Below are positions 52,419 through 64,000 of a DNA stretch of 64,000 bases, one piece after another. Location of the stretch: positions 5,252,001 through 5,316,000 of the forward strand of contig JAVUNC010000004.1 in assembly GCA_032173965.1 (NCBI GenBank), read 5' to 3'. A model generated the notes under the pieces. The model saw nothing but the letters and a program-made list of their open reading frames with translations. It made no database searches and had not been told where the DNA came from. Within the stretch, counting starts at the first letter, position 1. Every line of letters begins with the position of its first letter. Made by a program: the position numbers and the translations under genes. Source of the DNA: Sitta carolinensis (Eukaryota; Chordata; Aves; Passeriformes; Sittidae).

Positions 52419-55400
52419 GACTTTTTATAACTTTGTAACTCCACTCGGTGCTGGTACTGTGGAGGAAGATGGTATTAAAAAAGGCATTAGAGTAGCTTTC
52501 CACAGACCATTTTGTTCCTTAGTTTTCTCCCAAGAGAAAATTGGACATTGTCACTTTTGAAATGCATTTAGCTTTAACTAATATCAGCATTTTTTCTCAC
52601 TCTTCGGTTTGGCACCTCTTATTTATATATCTCCCTTCACTTTCCAAAGTGGTTTGGGAAATAAGGAACAGGGTGAATATATTTAGGAGACACTGCACCA
52701 GAATAGTGTAAGTCAAGTACTTAGGCAACACTTGCTTGCTGTCTTTTCCAACCCTCTGTTTAAAGTTTTTATAAAATCTATTTTTATTCTCCATATAAAC
52801 TTCATTCTCCACTAAAACATGGTCATCCCAGACGTGAAACACAGATGCTGATTTAACCAGACAAGGAATGCAGAAGAGGAAATGAGGATGAATATCATAC
52901 TTAATTGAAACTTCAGGGGAAGAAACTGAGTAATGATCTCATGCTGCAGTATGTTTAGAGCCAGCATCCTTACTCAGATGAAGAACTGGGTTCCTTAGTG
53001 CCTGTATCTGCTCAGATCCCCTGTTACAAATCTCATCTACACTAGACCAGTTTACTCAGCACAATAGTAGCTCACTCTGTGCTAAGGGTGTCTTTCAGCT
53101 CTCAAAAAAATCAGTAGTGGAGGGTAGGTTTCCTCTGAAGTGAATGAAGAGACAAACGCCCTCGAAGAGAGTGATTCATATGTTAATGCTTGTCTTAGAG
53201 AGCTAAGAGGTGCCCTTTGGATTCTCATCCCTTTCCATTGATACTAAATGGAGGCTTGATGACTAGCCTAGACTAGACACCCTGATTTGGAGGTGGCTGG
53301 AATCAGATGAGATTAGCAGATATCATAGTCCCAAAGTGTACTAAACCTGCTGTGTAGCTCAGACAGCCCGAGTTAGCTGTAAGGCAGGTAGCCCTGGATG
53401 CAGTCACAGGGAGCAGGAGCTCAGCGTTGGATTAACCCAGTGTTCACTCACCTTCTTGGGTGGGGGCTTTGTCTGGTGTTGAACAGTGAACTGTCCCTGC
53501 TGCTTTTCTGACAGGGTAAGGAATTGTTTAAAGCTGACTTTGAAGTGTGTCTACAGCTGCCATAATGAGTGCAGTGTATTCATACCTTAGAAATGATGCT
53601 ATCTACTAAGGCATCATTATCACCTCCTGCAGGATTTCAGTACTCAGGTACTGCTCAGGCCCCACTCATCTTGGGTGAACTGCTGAGATTAAAACTCGTG
53701 TCATTTAGCTGTAGGCAGAGTCAGGTTCTCACACCGAAGTTGCAGCTACATAAGAAACATTACAAAGGTGACAATTCACTTTACAGGTATTGCCTAAAGG
53801 TAAAGAATGTTGGGGAACACATTTGAAGATTTTCCTAACACTGGGAAATACTCCACAATTCCAATGTTGCTTCTTCACGACAGAACATATTAATTGTTCC
53901 TCCCTTACCCAAAGTTAACATGCTGCCCATTCTCCTGAGGTTCTGAGATGTAATCTTTCCCAGAGCGTGGGAAGACAAACCCTTTCACCTGATTATTGCC
54001 AGCATAAATGTTTAATGCTTCCATCCCTCTTCAAACTCTCCCACTGCATTTTGTGAACTTTACTCCCACTTCATAATGCCCTGCTTCTTTAGTAGCCCTG
54101 CTCATTTAAATTCAGGGTGCCAAAGGAGGTATTAATCAGGGAGCTTACAAGTGCAGAATCTGCTTCCTGCCTGTCTGTAATCCATGTGAGTAATGCCAAT
54201 TAGTTGTCTGCTTCCTTAAATCCTCATGCACTTTCTCATTTTTGCATTCCTGCAGCAGTAGACATGGTCTTCAATGTAATGCAGTCAGAGGCACTTTCGT
54301 GGTGTTTTGTTTCATTGCTCTTAGAGCTCAACAGGAAAATCATCACCTCTGAAGCACAGAAGTGTGTGAGGGAAGAAATGGATGAGTCCAGTTCTTGCAT
54401 TTTTACTTTAATTTGTTAGACACAGGGATCTAGTTAATTTTATTCCAGAGTATCACTTCAGATGTCATGAGACAAGCAGGCAATTATTTTTCAATTTCAG
54501 CAGTTTTACATTGGTGCAGGTTTTTCTTGGAAGGAAGCAGGCACATGCTTCTTTCTCATGCTCCACATGCAGGCACCATTGTAGTCCGAGGTCTGGTTTT
54601 GTTTCTATATGTGAAATTCCAGATTAGATTTGCAAAGCCCAATTTTAAGTGATGTATTTAAAATCATTTAAGCCAGAGATTGCTCATTGGAAAGGGATGG
54701 TGTTCACAATCATTTTTGGTATGTTGAAAATTCAGGCCTGCGTTTCTCAGCAGTATACAAGCTGGAAAGGAATAGAGACCTAGAAATACAGTGCAGGGTT
54801 GTTGTGTGATACAAACCACAGGTTAGCAGTACAGAGGGAATTACACATGGAATACTTTTTGGAGGTTTTTTTGCATGTGTACATATGTAATCAAGGACCA
54901 AGAATCAGATTCTTATAAAGCAATGTGCTTCAATTAATTCAGTTATCTAGTGAATTTATAAAGCATTGTAGACATGTGAAGTTAAATAGAGTTGGTTCCA
55001 CATTTCTAGGATACCAAGTAAATCAAGAATAATTTAATTTAATTTACTAATTTAGTATTTCATTCCTTATGTCTCTTATCACCATAGACTCTAGATTGGT
55101 GGAACAGATTTTTTCTTTCACACTGGACACTTTTAGGCTTTGATGATCTGCACTATGGGCGCCCTCCCACTTTTGACCTTTTTTGATGTCTTTGAACAAT
55201 AGTTTGTAAAACCAGCACTGCAGTAAAATCATCACCTCTGTAGACAGAAGTGTTGACTACAGAAGAAGGCTCAGCAATAGAGCTGTGAATGTAAATAATT
55301 CAGTGTTTCAGTTCATCAGCTAAGCAGTCCAAATGAAAATCCTTTTTGTAAAGGGACATATGGATAAAATTTTCAGAGATGCTGGGTGGATTGACTCTCC

Positions 55401-58400
55401 TTAAGTGTAGCTGCCTGAAAGTTTGATATGGTCTCAATGACTCACCTCTTGTCCACTGTGGTCAAGGAAGAGTTGTATGTGTAAGTTAGAAGCTAGTTTA
55501 TCCCACCCTAAGCCTCCCTAAGTGTCAGAGGAGGTGAGTGAGGGAGAGGGGACATGAAGCAGCCCAGACCAGTGAACTGGCACTGGGAGCTCTGCAGGTG
55601 CTTGAGCTGGGTTTAAGCAAACTGCCTGATTTACCAGCAACTGTGGTAGCACACAGCTCTGAAGAACTTCTTCATACTCCTTTTTCTTGTTATTTAAACC
55701 TTTTAAAAGGGAGCTTTAGTGTCTGCTTTCTGAACAGCCACATTGGAGGGCCACTCTCCTAAATGCATTAGGATTTAGGGTGTTGGTGAACCCCTCCTTG
55801 TTCACTGTGTGGTTTATAAATTTCATCTTTGCCCCTTCTGCTTGGTTAAAACTCTCAGGCACTCCATGCAGAAGTGTCTGCCCTGCTTTAAAACATCTTT
55901 TCCAATGTTGATGGAGCTCTCCTCTCCCAAAAGCTGTGTCCCCTGCAGCTCAGAAGCAGTCTGGCTCTTATACGTGATCCTCATCAGCTTCACGGCAGAG
56001 TCAGACAGTTTAATTAGCCTTTATCTTCTGCTGTGCAAGAGTGAGCCCAGGGTATGTCTGTGAGTGCCCTGAAGAAGGCTCACACAGCACTATTCATCCC
56101 CTGCAGTGTGAACACAGCCATAAACTTCCCTGGGAATCAGGGCAGTGGGATTACAGCACACCAAGGATACTCCAGCTCAGTGTTTAGGCAGGGTCTGTTC
56201 TTTGCATCTGTGCAGACTTACTGATCTGTGTTATTAGTTTCACTCTTCTTTGTATTTGTTATTCCTGAAAGATGGCAGCAAAAGAGAAACCTGATAGCAG
56301 TTGGCTTGTAGAGATAGTCTTTATTACAGAGAGAGCAGGAAGAACTTGATGCTTCAAAAATCCAGATAACAGTGACTGTTCTTTAGTCCCAGCTCAAAGA
56401 TGAAGGAAGCTTTTTGGAAGGTGTGTTTACATCCATGTGGGATGCAAAGTAAACACCTAACTGCATACATGTCATGCAAATTAAATGACAACTGTTTTTC
56501 TCTGGTGACTTGGTGTAAAAGGGAATAATCAGTAGATTTAAGCTATGTGACAAAGGGGATACTTACACATCAGATAAATAATGACTTGTTGACATAAAAC
56601 AAATAGATTTTTTTTTATTAAAGAGCAGGTATCTCTAGCTCTGCCTCTTTTATGCATATGCTGCAGACAAAATTTACAGCAGGAGAGGTCCACATCTGAG
56701 CACTCAGAACTGGGACATGCCAATGGGTTATCAGTGTGTCTTTAATTCATGCCTGTTGTGTGCGAGAGACAGAAAAAGTCTTTCACTGTAGGAACATGTG
56801 CTGGTTTATCAATAGGACAGCAACATCCTGTGGGATAGAATACACCCACTTGCTCTTATTTTTCACACAGAAAATATGATCTAAGGACACCTTGTTTTAA
56901 ACAACTTAACTATAGTCACTACAAAAAATTGTGTGGCAGAAGCATAAATCTGGGTCCACCATCGGCTGCTTTTGCCAATCTGTAAACAAAACTTTTAATT
57001 GGTAAAATCTAAGGAATTTTTATTTGATGAAATTTTAGTTTTCAAAGTTGCATTACCAAATCTGGAGGTTCTGAAAAAAAGAGCCAATCTGCTGATCCAA
57101 GTTTCAAAACCCCACTCCAAAAGAGAGTGACAAAAAAAGCTCCTTCAAGAAAAGATTGCCAAAAATGTTTTTCGAGGTGCTAGGTTTTCCCTGAGCTAAC
57201 TCATTTCCAGGAATGTTGGAGCATTTTGGTTGAAATTGAAGCAGTGTGTTCCATACACATGCAAGAAAAAATGGAATGCAAACAGTGAAAATTCAGTAAA
57301 GTTGGGAGCAACTGAAAATTGGGTTTTGTAATGGGAAGTGTTGGGTAACAGGAATGATAGGCTGTTCTACCAGCTCCAACTCTAACATATTCAATCTAAC
57401 GTGTTATTAATTTGAATTGAAAAATAACCCATGAGCTTCAGTGGAAATCCTGCACAGGAAATTTAGTTGGCAGCTGGCAGGGGCTCCTCGTGGGCAGCTC
57501 TGGAGTCAAAGGTCAGGTTGGTGACAGGCAGGGGATAAGTGAGGTGCCATTTCCAGCAGTCCTGGAGAGCAGGATGTGACTCCTGCCTGTGCACTGGGGA
57601 CGTGCTGGAGGAGGCAACAACCTTTGTAGAAGATGAAACTGGGGCCACAGGAGCCTGCAGGGCCTCTGGAGGCGTTGTGGGTTAGAAGGCAGCTTGGCTC
57701 TGGGCACCAGTGTTTGGCAGGGCTCTGCTTCCCCATCCTCAGCCTCTCCAGAGGGGTAATTTGGGGTGCGTACTCTCCAGTTGAGCTGGCACGGTCTGCA
57801 CAGGCACTGAAGGCTGTAGCACACGCACACACACATGGGGTGTGAGCCCAGAGAGGGTTGGGCTGTGTTTTGGGACTCTTCAATGTGTCTGAGGAGCGGA
57901 GCCTCCTCACTGCCAACCCTCCTGCCCCTCAGTGCCCCTTTGCCTCACTGACAGAGCCAGTGAGGGCAGTGCTGCTGCTGATAACGAGTATTTTTAGGCA
58001 AAACACCCCCGTGTTTAGGAACCACAACCACAGGAAATAAACTCCCCAAACTGTATTCTGAAAGCTCCCTGGGCTGGCTTTGCAATCTGCCTGAGCCCCC
58101 TTCAGCCCTGGGGCGATGCAGCCACAGCCTGTGCCGGGCACCATCCAAGCCTCAGGGTGGGCACAGTCCAGACTCAGTCTCATTGCTGAGCTGCAGCTCG
58201 AGTCACTGACTGTTGAAAGGTAGAAAAAGGCTCTTCAGTCTCCTAAGAACCTCCTGGCAAGGGTATGAAGCCCCCAAATCTGACAAATGATCAGTCCTTC
58301 TGCAAAAATGGACTGGGTGAAGGTGACCCAGGGGCACCTCCTGGGGGGTTCAGGTACTCTTATGTCAGCCAGCAAAAAAACACCTACTTGTTACCTTCTC

Positions 58401-58427
58401 CTCTTTTACATGACTCAGAGCTGCTGA

Positions 58428-58660
58428 AGATCACAGAACCATCAAAATTGTAAAAGACCTCTGAGATCATAAAGTCCAATGGTTAACCCAGCACTGCCAG
58501 CCCCACCCCCAAACTATATCCTCAAGTGCCATATCCATATGTTTTACAAATGCTTCCAGGAATGTTTATCTCGCCACTTTCCTGGGCATCCTGTTCCAGT
58601 GCTTGACCCAAGGTGTTGCATCCATTTAAAACCAGCAACCAAAGTTTTGACAGGTTTGAA
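58428..58660 (-). mobile_element. CR1 LINE 3' fragment, antisense
   Basis: AAGATCACAGAACCATCAAA, GTAAAAGACCTCTGAGATCA, TAAAGTCCAATGGTTAACCC, CAGCACTGCCAGCCCCACCC and CATCCTGTTCCAGTGCTTGA follow CR1 antisense order. The right boundary is unclear. Confidence 0.85.
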
Positions 58661-60675
58661 AGCTGTTCAGAACACTGTTGGCAGTGTTGCAAGCTATACC
58701 TGGGATGTGCTCCTGCACCAAAATCTTTCCCTCCTCCTCTGTACAACACACTCTCATTTGAATTTGCCCCCTGAAATGAGGATGCAGGGACTGATTTCCT
58801 GTTGACTTCTTAACCATTCACTGGAATGAGACTCAGGGATGAGTGTTCTACTGCCTGGGTTTTTATTAAGTTAAACCAATTTTTCTTTGGAGACAGTGAG
58901 TCTTGAATGCTGGGCAAAAGGCACTTACACAGTTTTATTCCCCTCACTAAACAACTTCATTTAAGCTTTTCCCCATGTCTTTTACTCTCACGGTGTTCCC
59001 ATCCTTGGGAGCCAAGCAGCTTGTGAGCTGAAAGAGAAGTGTTGTCAGGAGGGTGATTAAAACAGGGATTGATGCAGCTGGGAGCCAGGGTTCAGTCACC
59101 TCCCTGGGCCCCTGCGTTAGTGTTATGTTAGACACAGTAGCTTTACCCTGTGCCGTGAGTTTATGTGTTTTTTATTGTCTGATGCTGCCAGAAAATGCTG
59201 ACCCCAGAGTAGCTGGGCTGTGCAAGCACTCAGTGGTGGAGGGCAGTGAGCTCTGAAACCCGCTCACATTCCCCTTTTAATTTGTCACTTATGGGTCATA
59301 TCTTTTTTTGCATTTACGTTTTTAAATTAGTTCAGCTTCTCCCGGTCTTCAGTTCCAGTATCCACGCTGAAAATTTCCCAACTTTATGAGTTCTTAAAAA
59401 AATTCCAAAATCCCTCACTTAATTGACGTCCAGTATGCAAAACAACTTACAGCTATGAGAAGGCTTCACATTTTTATAAGGACACAAGTTTGGAGAGAGA
59501 TTATATTTTAGGGCTTGTGTACATCATGCAACAATTGTGTTTACTTGGTCATCTCTTCAAAGCGGAAAGTAAAATTTGGCCCAAAATTAAAAATTAAAAA
59601 AAAAAAAAAAAATTGGCATAAAAGACACACTGGTCAAAATAAAATTGTTCCTCCAACATAAATTCCATTAAATGTAAAGCCAGACTCAGCAAATGGTTGA
59701 GATCTCCCATATGGATGGAAGAACAGTTTTACATTGGAGTACAGTGCACTGTTTTGGAGTGCGTCTGAGACTGCTCCTGTTTTGGAAGCCTGCTCAGGTC
59801 TTGTTGGAATGATGATTTAGGCTGTATGTAGCAAAAAACAATGTTAGCATATTTGGACCATCGGCATAAAGGCTCTTTGTTAGAATAAATGTTTCTTTGT
59901 AAAAAGAACAAAACAATCCTAACCTTTACCAGTTTTCTATCCTTTAATCTCATGTCAGGAAATTTGGAAGACCAGCTCTCCATGGCCACATGAGTAAGGC
60001 AGGGATGTAGGAGGGTGGTTCAGTGGCTGACACATTTGGATGTGAGTCCTTTAGGTCTGTCATCTGTGGTCTCTGACGTCTTTGTGACGTTAGTGCATTT
60101 GAAAATCCTTCCAAACTTGCTGATATCAGAGGAAACCGGTACCTCTTTCTCTTGGCTTCAGTTCTGTGTGAAATATGAATAATCACAGTACCCTACTCCA
60201 GGAATGACATGAATATGAGAACATGGCGAAGATCAAGGTGTTTGTTTACTCAAGTTGTGTTTTTAAGGCGTATTCCTATCCAAAGTACATCACAATATGA
60301 GTCAGAAAGCTTCACTTTCCTTTCATAAATGGAAATATCTTTACATATATATTTTTCATTTCTTAGATGGGAAGAAATGGGTTTTGTTTCTCCTCTTCTG
60401 TTAGCTGTGAGTTCTCACCATACACTGCTGCTCCATATTGCTATGTCAGAACAGTGCAGTTTTCTTAGGCTCTAGATCCCAATTCCTTTAACTCCTTGGA
60501 GGCATTGCTGGAGGTAAAGGTGGCCTGTAGGAGCAAATCTGTCATTAAACCAGCCCTTAATCAGAGTTAAATACTCAGTGCTGCTTTCAGAGAATGGCAG
60601 GTACCAGGCTGCTGCAGTGCCTCCTTAGGAGCTTTCCAGCCCGGAGAGGTGAAAACCAGACAAGAGAGAAAGTCT

Positions 60676-60763
60676 GGAAAGTTGAAACTCCTGGATGGAT
60701 GGATAGATACTCTTTTTGCTGGAAGTTGAAACTCCTGGAGGGATGGATAGATACTCTTTTTGC
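60676..60763 (+). repeat. Two-copy tandem duplication (about 45-bp unit)
   Basis: Unit 1 (60676-60720) and unit 2 (60721-60763) share GTTGAAACTCCTGGA, GGATGGATAGATACTC and TTTTTGC, with two single-base deletions' worth of length change and few substitutions. The near-identity means a recent event. Confidence 0.92.
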
Positions 60764-63559
60764 ATTTGTCTTGTACCACTGCCTGTTGAATGAGTGGGCT
60801 CAGGTGCACGAGTTTTTACCAGGCGAATGTTTTGTGACTCTGGGGAAGTGAATCAGCCCCTTTTGTGCAGCTGACGGGAGGAAGCGCCACAGCCGGCGCG
60901 GTGGCCCTGGAGCGCGCGTCTTGAGGGGTGGGGAAGGCAGCCATCCTTAACCAAACATTTCCAACCTGCTGTTTTAGCTGGAATAGGAAAACCAGCTTGA
61001 CAAGAATGAACGGCTTCGCCAAGCAACGTTCAGGGGAGGTTGGTGGGATTTTAAACAAATCTCCTTAAGCAAGCATGAAAACAAGCTATTTAGCACTCAT
61101 TAATGTCTCAGGTTAAACTCTTGAATAATTTGTCATGGTTAGGCTCTTTTGGTTTCGTTGGTGTTTTTCTAGTGACTAACGAGATGACAGCTACACATGC
61201 TTCTTGGTATGCCACTGTTCACAATAGGGTTTAAAGTTGTGTATTTGTTACTGATGTCATTAAAGTGATGGATTTGAGCTTGGTTTCTGAGGCAGCTGAC
61301 TGGGTGGTTGGGACTAATTTCTAGCAATGGTTTTGGAGGTTGAAACCAAAGTGTGTATAAAAGGAAATGTTTCTTCTTTTAAGCAAATAATTTGAACCCA
61401 GATGAATGAAATTTAAGCAAGTGGGCATCAACTCTGAGTTAATTTTGACATAGTTGTCTGGAAATCATCACCAATTAAAATATTTTTATGAGCTCGAATG
61501 TAGTATTGTCTTTCGGTGCTTATGTAAGAGAGGAACAAACTGCTTGTTTAACCCCAGCCTTGAGACTACTGGCCAGAATATCTGCCTGAAGTCTTTGCCA
61601 TATGGAGCTGGGAGGGCATATGAGCCTTGGCAAACCTCACACTGCAGGGGAAGGCAATTTCCCCACCTGAAATTTAAAAAAAAATCATCAATTTGAACAT
61701 ATCACTTACACCCTGCAGAAGTCATTGTGAGTCTTGGACTTTCAAAGAGGGAAGAAGTTGTGTGGCCCAGGAATCCTAGTTGAGAGCAAAAATGAATCAC
61801 CTGGATTGTCATAATTGGGCTCTTTCATGTACTCCTACAGACTGAATAGCCAGGGAGATATTCCTTCATTTGTACACACCTTTCACACCTGCACATAAAG
61901 AAAACCTTTGATCCAAAGCTGGATGGAACAACAAGATGAGTATATGCAGAATTAAAAGGATGCACATGATGCTGAACTATTTTTATATCTTTTTAGATAC
62001 AGCACATATGAAACAATAATGAATACCTTCCCTGATGGAGAGGAGCACTCTTTGCAATTTGAATTTGGCCCTTTCATTGAAAGTACCATTTTTTTCCTGG
62101 TTTTTAGGTTGCAAAGAGAGTTAAAATGTTGGAAACTCATATAAATGCCTCTTGCTGCACTTCCAACCACAGTATCACTTATGCAATGACACAGACTTTT
62201 AACATTTAGATTTTTCTTATTGGGGTTCTATTGAGTTTTTTGTATTTTCTTTTCTTATGTAATTTTCCTGCATATGCATATATATACATAATAGTACAGC
62301 ATGCTTATGAAACAGCCTTATCCCCAGTTTTTGTTGTTCATTCCATGATTACCATCCTTTCATTCCTGTACAGTAGTGTGCTTCTTTTATTCAGACTCGC
62401 AACACTGTAGATAGATGTTCAAATATTTCAACACAAACAAAGCTGTTTATATTATATTTAACATTTAACTTACAGAATCATTACAGCTTTGGTATGTATG
62501 CATGGAATTTGCCCTACTGTGAAGTGTTAACACTAGACCTGTGCCCCACTTCACTCTGCAAGAAGGTAGACCTGAAATTGCATTTAATTTCAGCTCCGAT
62601 GGAGTCCATACCAAGAAAATTTTAGGGCTTAGTTGCACAATTGAGTTACAGGAGATGTCTCTGTTTCCATGTCAGCTGAGCTACAGCAGCTGCCTGGAAG
62701 GTGTTCTTGGCCCTCCATAAATGTAAGTTGATTTGATTTAGCTTAGCCCTCAGTAAAAGAGGCTTAAGATAAGTAGAATCACTGTGCATTCACCAAGACA
62801 GAGAGAACATGTGCAGATCTTCCCCATCCAGGATCAGGACTTGGTAACCCATTCTACCCTGAGAAGTGGCTGTTTGCCTGTATGGTCCTGTACTGGAGAC
62901 AAGCCAATTTTTTGACTTTTATATTATCATTCTCTTTTAAAAATTACCTGTTGAATCCTCTTAATCCCTGGGTTTGTTGAACCCAGTTTGTTAGTTCTTT
63001 CTGCATCCCACAACACAGTTCCTCACAGGGAAGGGTGTTTTGAGGGTCTCATTTGAAACAGAAGTTATTTTATTTCTCAGCCTGGTTGGGGACAGACTTC
63101 TTTAGAGAGACTTTGGCAGGTATATTAGACCTTAAATTTTACCAGCCTTTACTGCTTAGATATTCTGGATACAGAATAATAGCTTGCATTTGGTTACCTT
63201 CAACTCCTTAATTCCCACAGTATATAATATTGAGTATAGAGCAACCAACAGCTGATCTAAGACATTTTCTTTTAAATCCCTTGTGGCCTCTTTTGCTTGC
63301 TGGGAAGGGTGAAGTTACAACACTTCTCCAGGACATAGACAATGAGCAGGATCTTGAGCTCTGTGTGGGAGGGTAAACTGTGGACCTGGCTCCTGAGTTC
63401 TAGTGTGAATGAGAACTCAAGCAGTTGTTGCAACTCATACCGAGTTATCTAAACTTGTACCTCTGGATTTATAGCAACATGCCTTTGAGCTGCTGTTCCT
63501 TAACAGGTTATTACCCTCCTTAGACAAAGGATTGGAGAAAGTAGTGAGTTTGGATTTTC

Positions 63560-63715
63560 CACTTAGAATTTCCACTGATAGGATTGTTTAGGTCAGAAGC
63601 ATCCTTAGAGATCATCTAGTTCCAGGCCCTCTACCATGGCTTGCAGCACTTTGTGCAGCCCCTTTGAACAGGCAGGACTTCCACTTCCTCATCTTTCAAT
63701 CCTCAGGGTATTTTC
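63560..63715 (-). mobile_element. CR1 LINE 3' fragment, antisense, weak
   Basis: GTCAGAAGCATCCTTAGAGA, TCATCTAGTTCCAGGCCCTC and TACCATGGCTTGCAGCAC resemble the CR1 antisense 3' end (GATCATCTAGTTCCA... CTGCCATGG...). Diverged; boundaries uncertain. Confidence 0.65.
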
Positions 63716-64000
63716 TCTATTCTGTGGTTGTCTAGCAAGTGGTGTCTGTCCTTGTAGTGATTTTTGGTGTCCTGAATGATATTTTGTTCTTTTTATATGT
63801 AAATATGGACGGTCCACGGTTCTTTATAGATATGCATGTCCCTGGGAAAGCTCACAAGTTTTTCCTGTGGATGGAGATGAGGTGTTTGTGAGGGAGAAAA
63901 AGGAGAAGAAGCTAGGCCAGCTCCTTCCCGAGCTCAGGTGGACTTTGCATTCAGGATTTCTCAAGGCCATGCCCAGTGGTAGAAGCTGACATTGGAACCT

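Noticed and set aside
57463..57916. Minus-strand frames (61, 136 and 107 aa) in a GC-richer intron patch
   Set aside because: No recognised motif and three overlapping frames of similar length; probably compositional.

Overview
This window is vertebrate nuclear DNA, almost certainly from a bird. It has large AT-rich introns, CpG islands at promoters, GT-AG exons, and about eleven CR1 LINE fragments, the dominant avian retroposon family. Short palindromic MITE-like amniote repeats are also present. I see no SINE, LTR element, tRNA, rRNA, operon or CRISPR array. The species cannot be fixed from the sequence alone.

The locus is RUNX2 (plus strand) with SUPT3H on the opposite strand. Three RUNX2 coding exons are recognised by splice sites, reading phase and near-identity to the mammalian protein as I remember it. 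They are the proximal-promoter (P2) exon with the MRIPVD start (CDS 32711-33010), the 157-bp Runt exon (39788-39944) and the 105-bp Runt exon (45551-45655). Together they encode residues 1-187: the N-terminal Q/A tract and essentially the whole Runt DNA-binding and CBFbeta-binding domain. The C-terminal exons (PST region, nuclear matrix targeting signal, VWRPY) lie beyond the right edge. The distal-promoter (P1, MASNS) exon was not found and is inferred to lie left of the window.

SUPT3H is represented by its first coding exon on the minus strand (2973-3067), flush against a splice acceptor. The CpG island at about 13.0-13.65 kb is its likely promoter and untranslated exon 1. The vertebrate arrangement in which SUPT3H overlaps the P1-P2 interval of RUNX2 is therefore retained, and bases 1-32726 would be intron 1 of P1-type RUNX2 transcripts.

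Layout: 1-13.2 kb, SUPT3H introns with one coding exon, two CR1 copies and an ancient MITE. 13.0-13.65 kb, SUPT3H CpG island abutting a 3'-to-3' CR1 pair. 14.7-29.8 kb, gene-free RUNX2 intron 1 with some candidate conserved noncoding blocks. 29.8-30.5 kb, a separate CpG island. 31.0-33.0 kb, P2 promoter, a long uORF-bearing 5' leader and the first P2 coding exon. 33.0-33.7 kb, a C-rich degenerate minisatellite at the start of intron 2. 39.8 and 45.6 kb, the two Runt exons. 45.7-64 kb, incomplete intron 4 with CR1 copies, a 79-T tract and several CpG-bearing candidate enhancers.

I found no undescribed gene system. The more unusual points are the short Q10/A4 tract, a Phe-to-Leu change in an otherwise near-invariant Runt strand, the uORF-laden leader with a start-stop element, adjacent TATA and RUNX motifs upstream of P2, and the decoy-acceptor-like minisatellite behind the first P2 coding exon.
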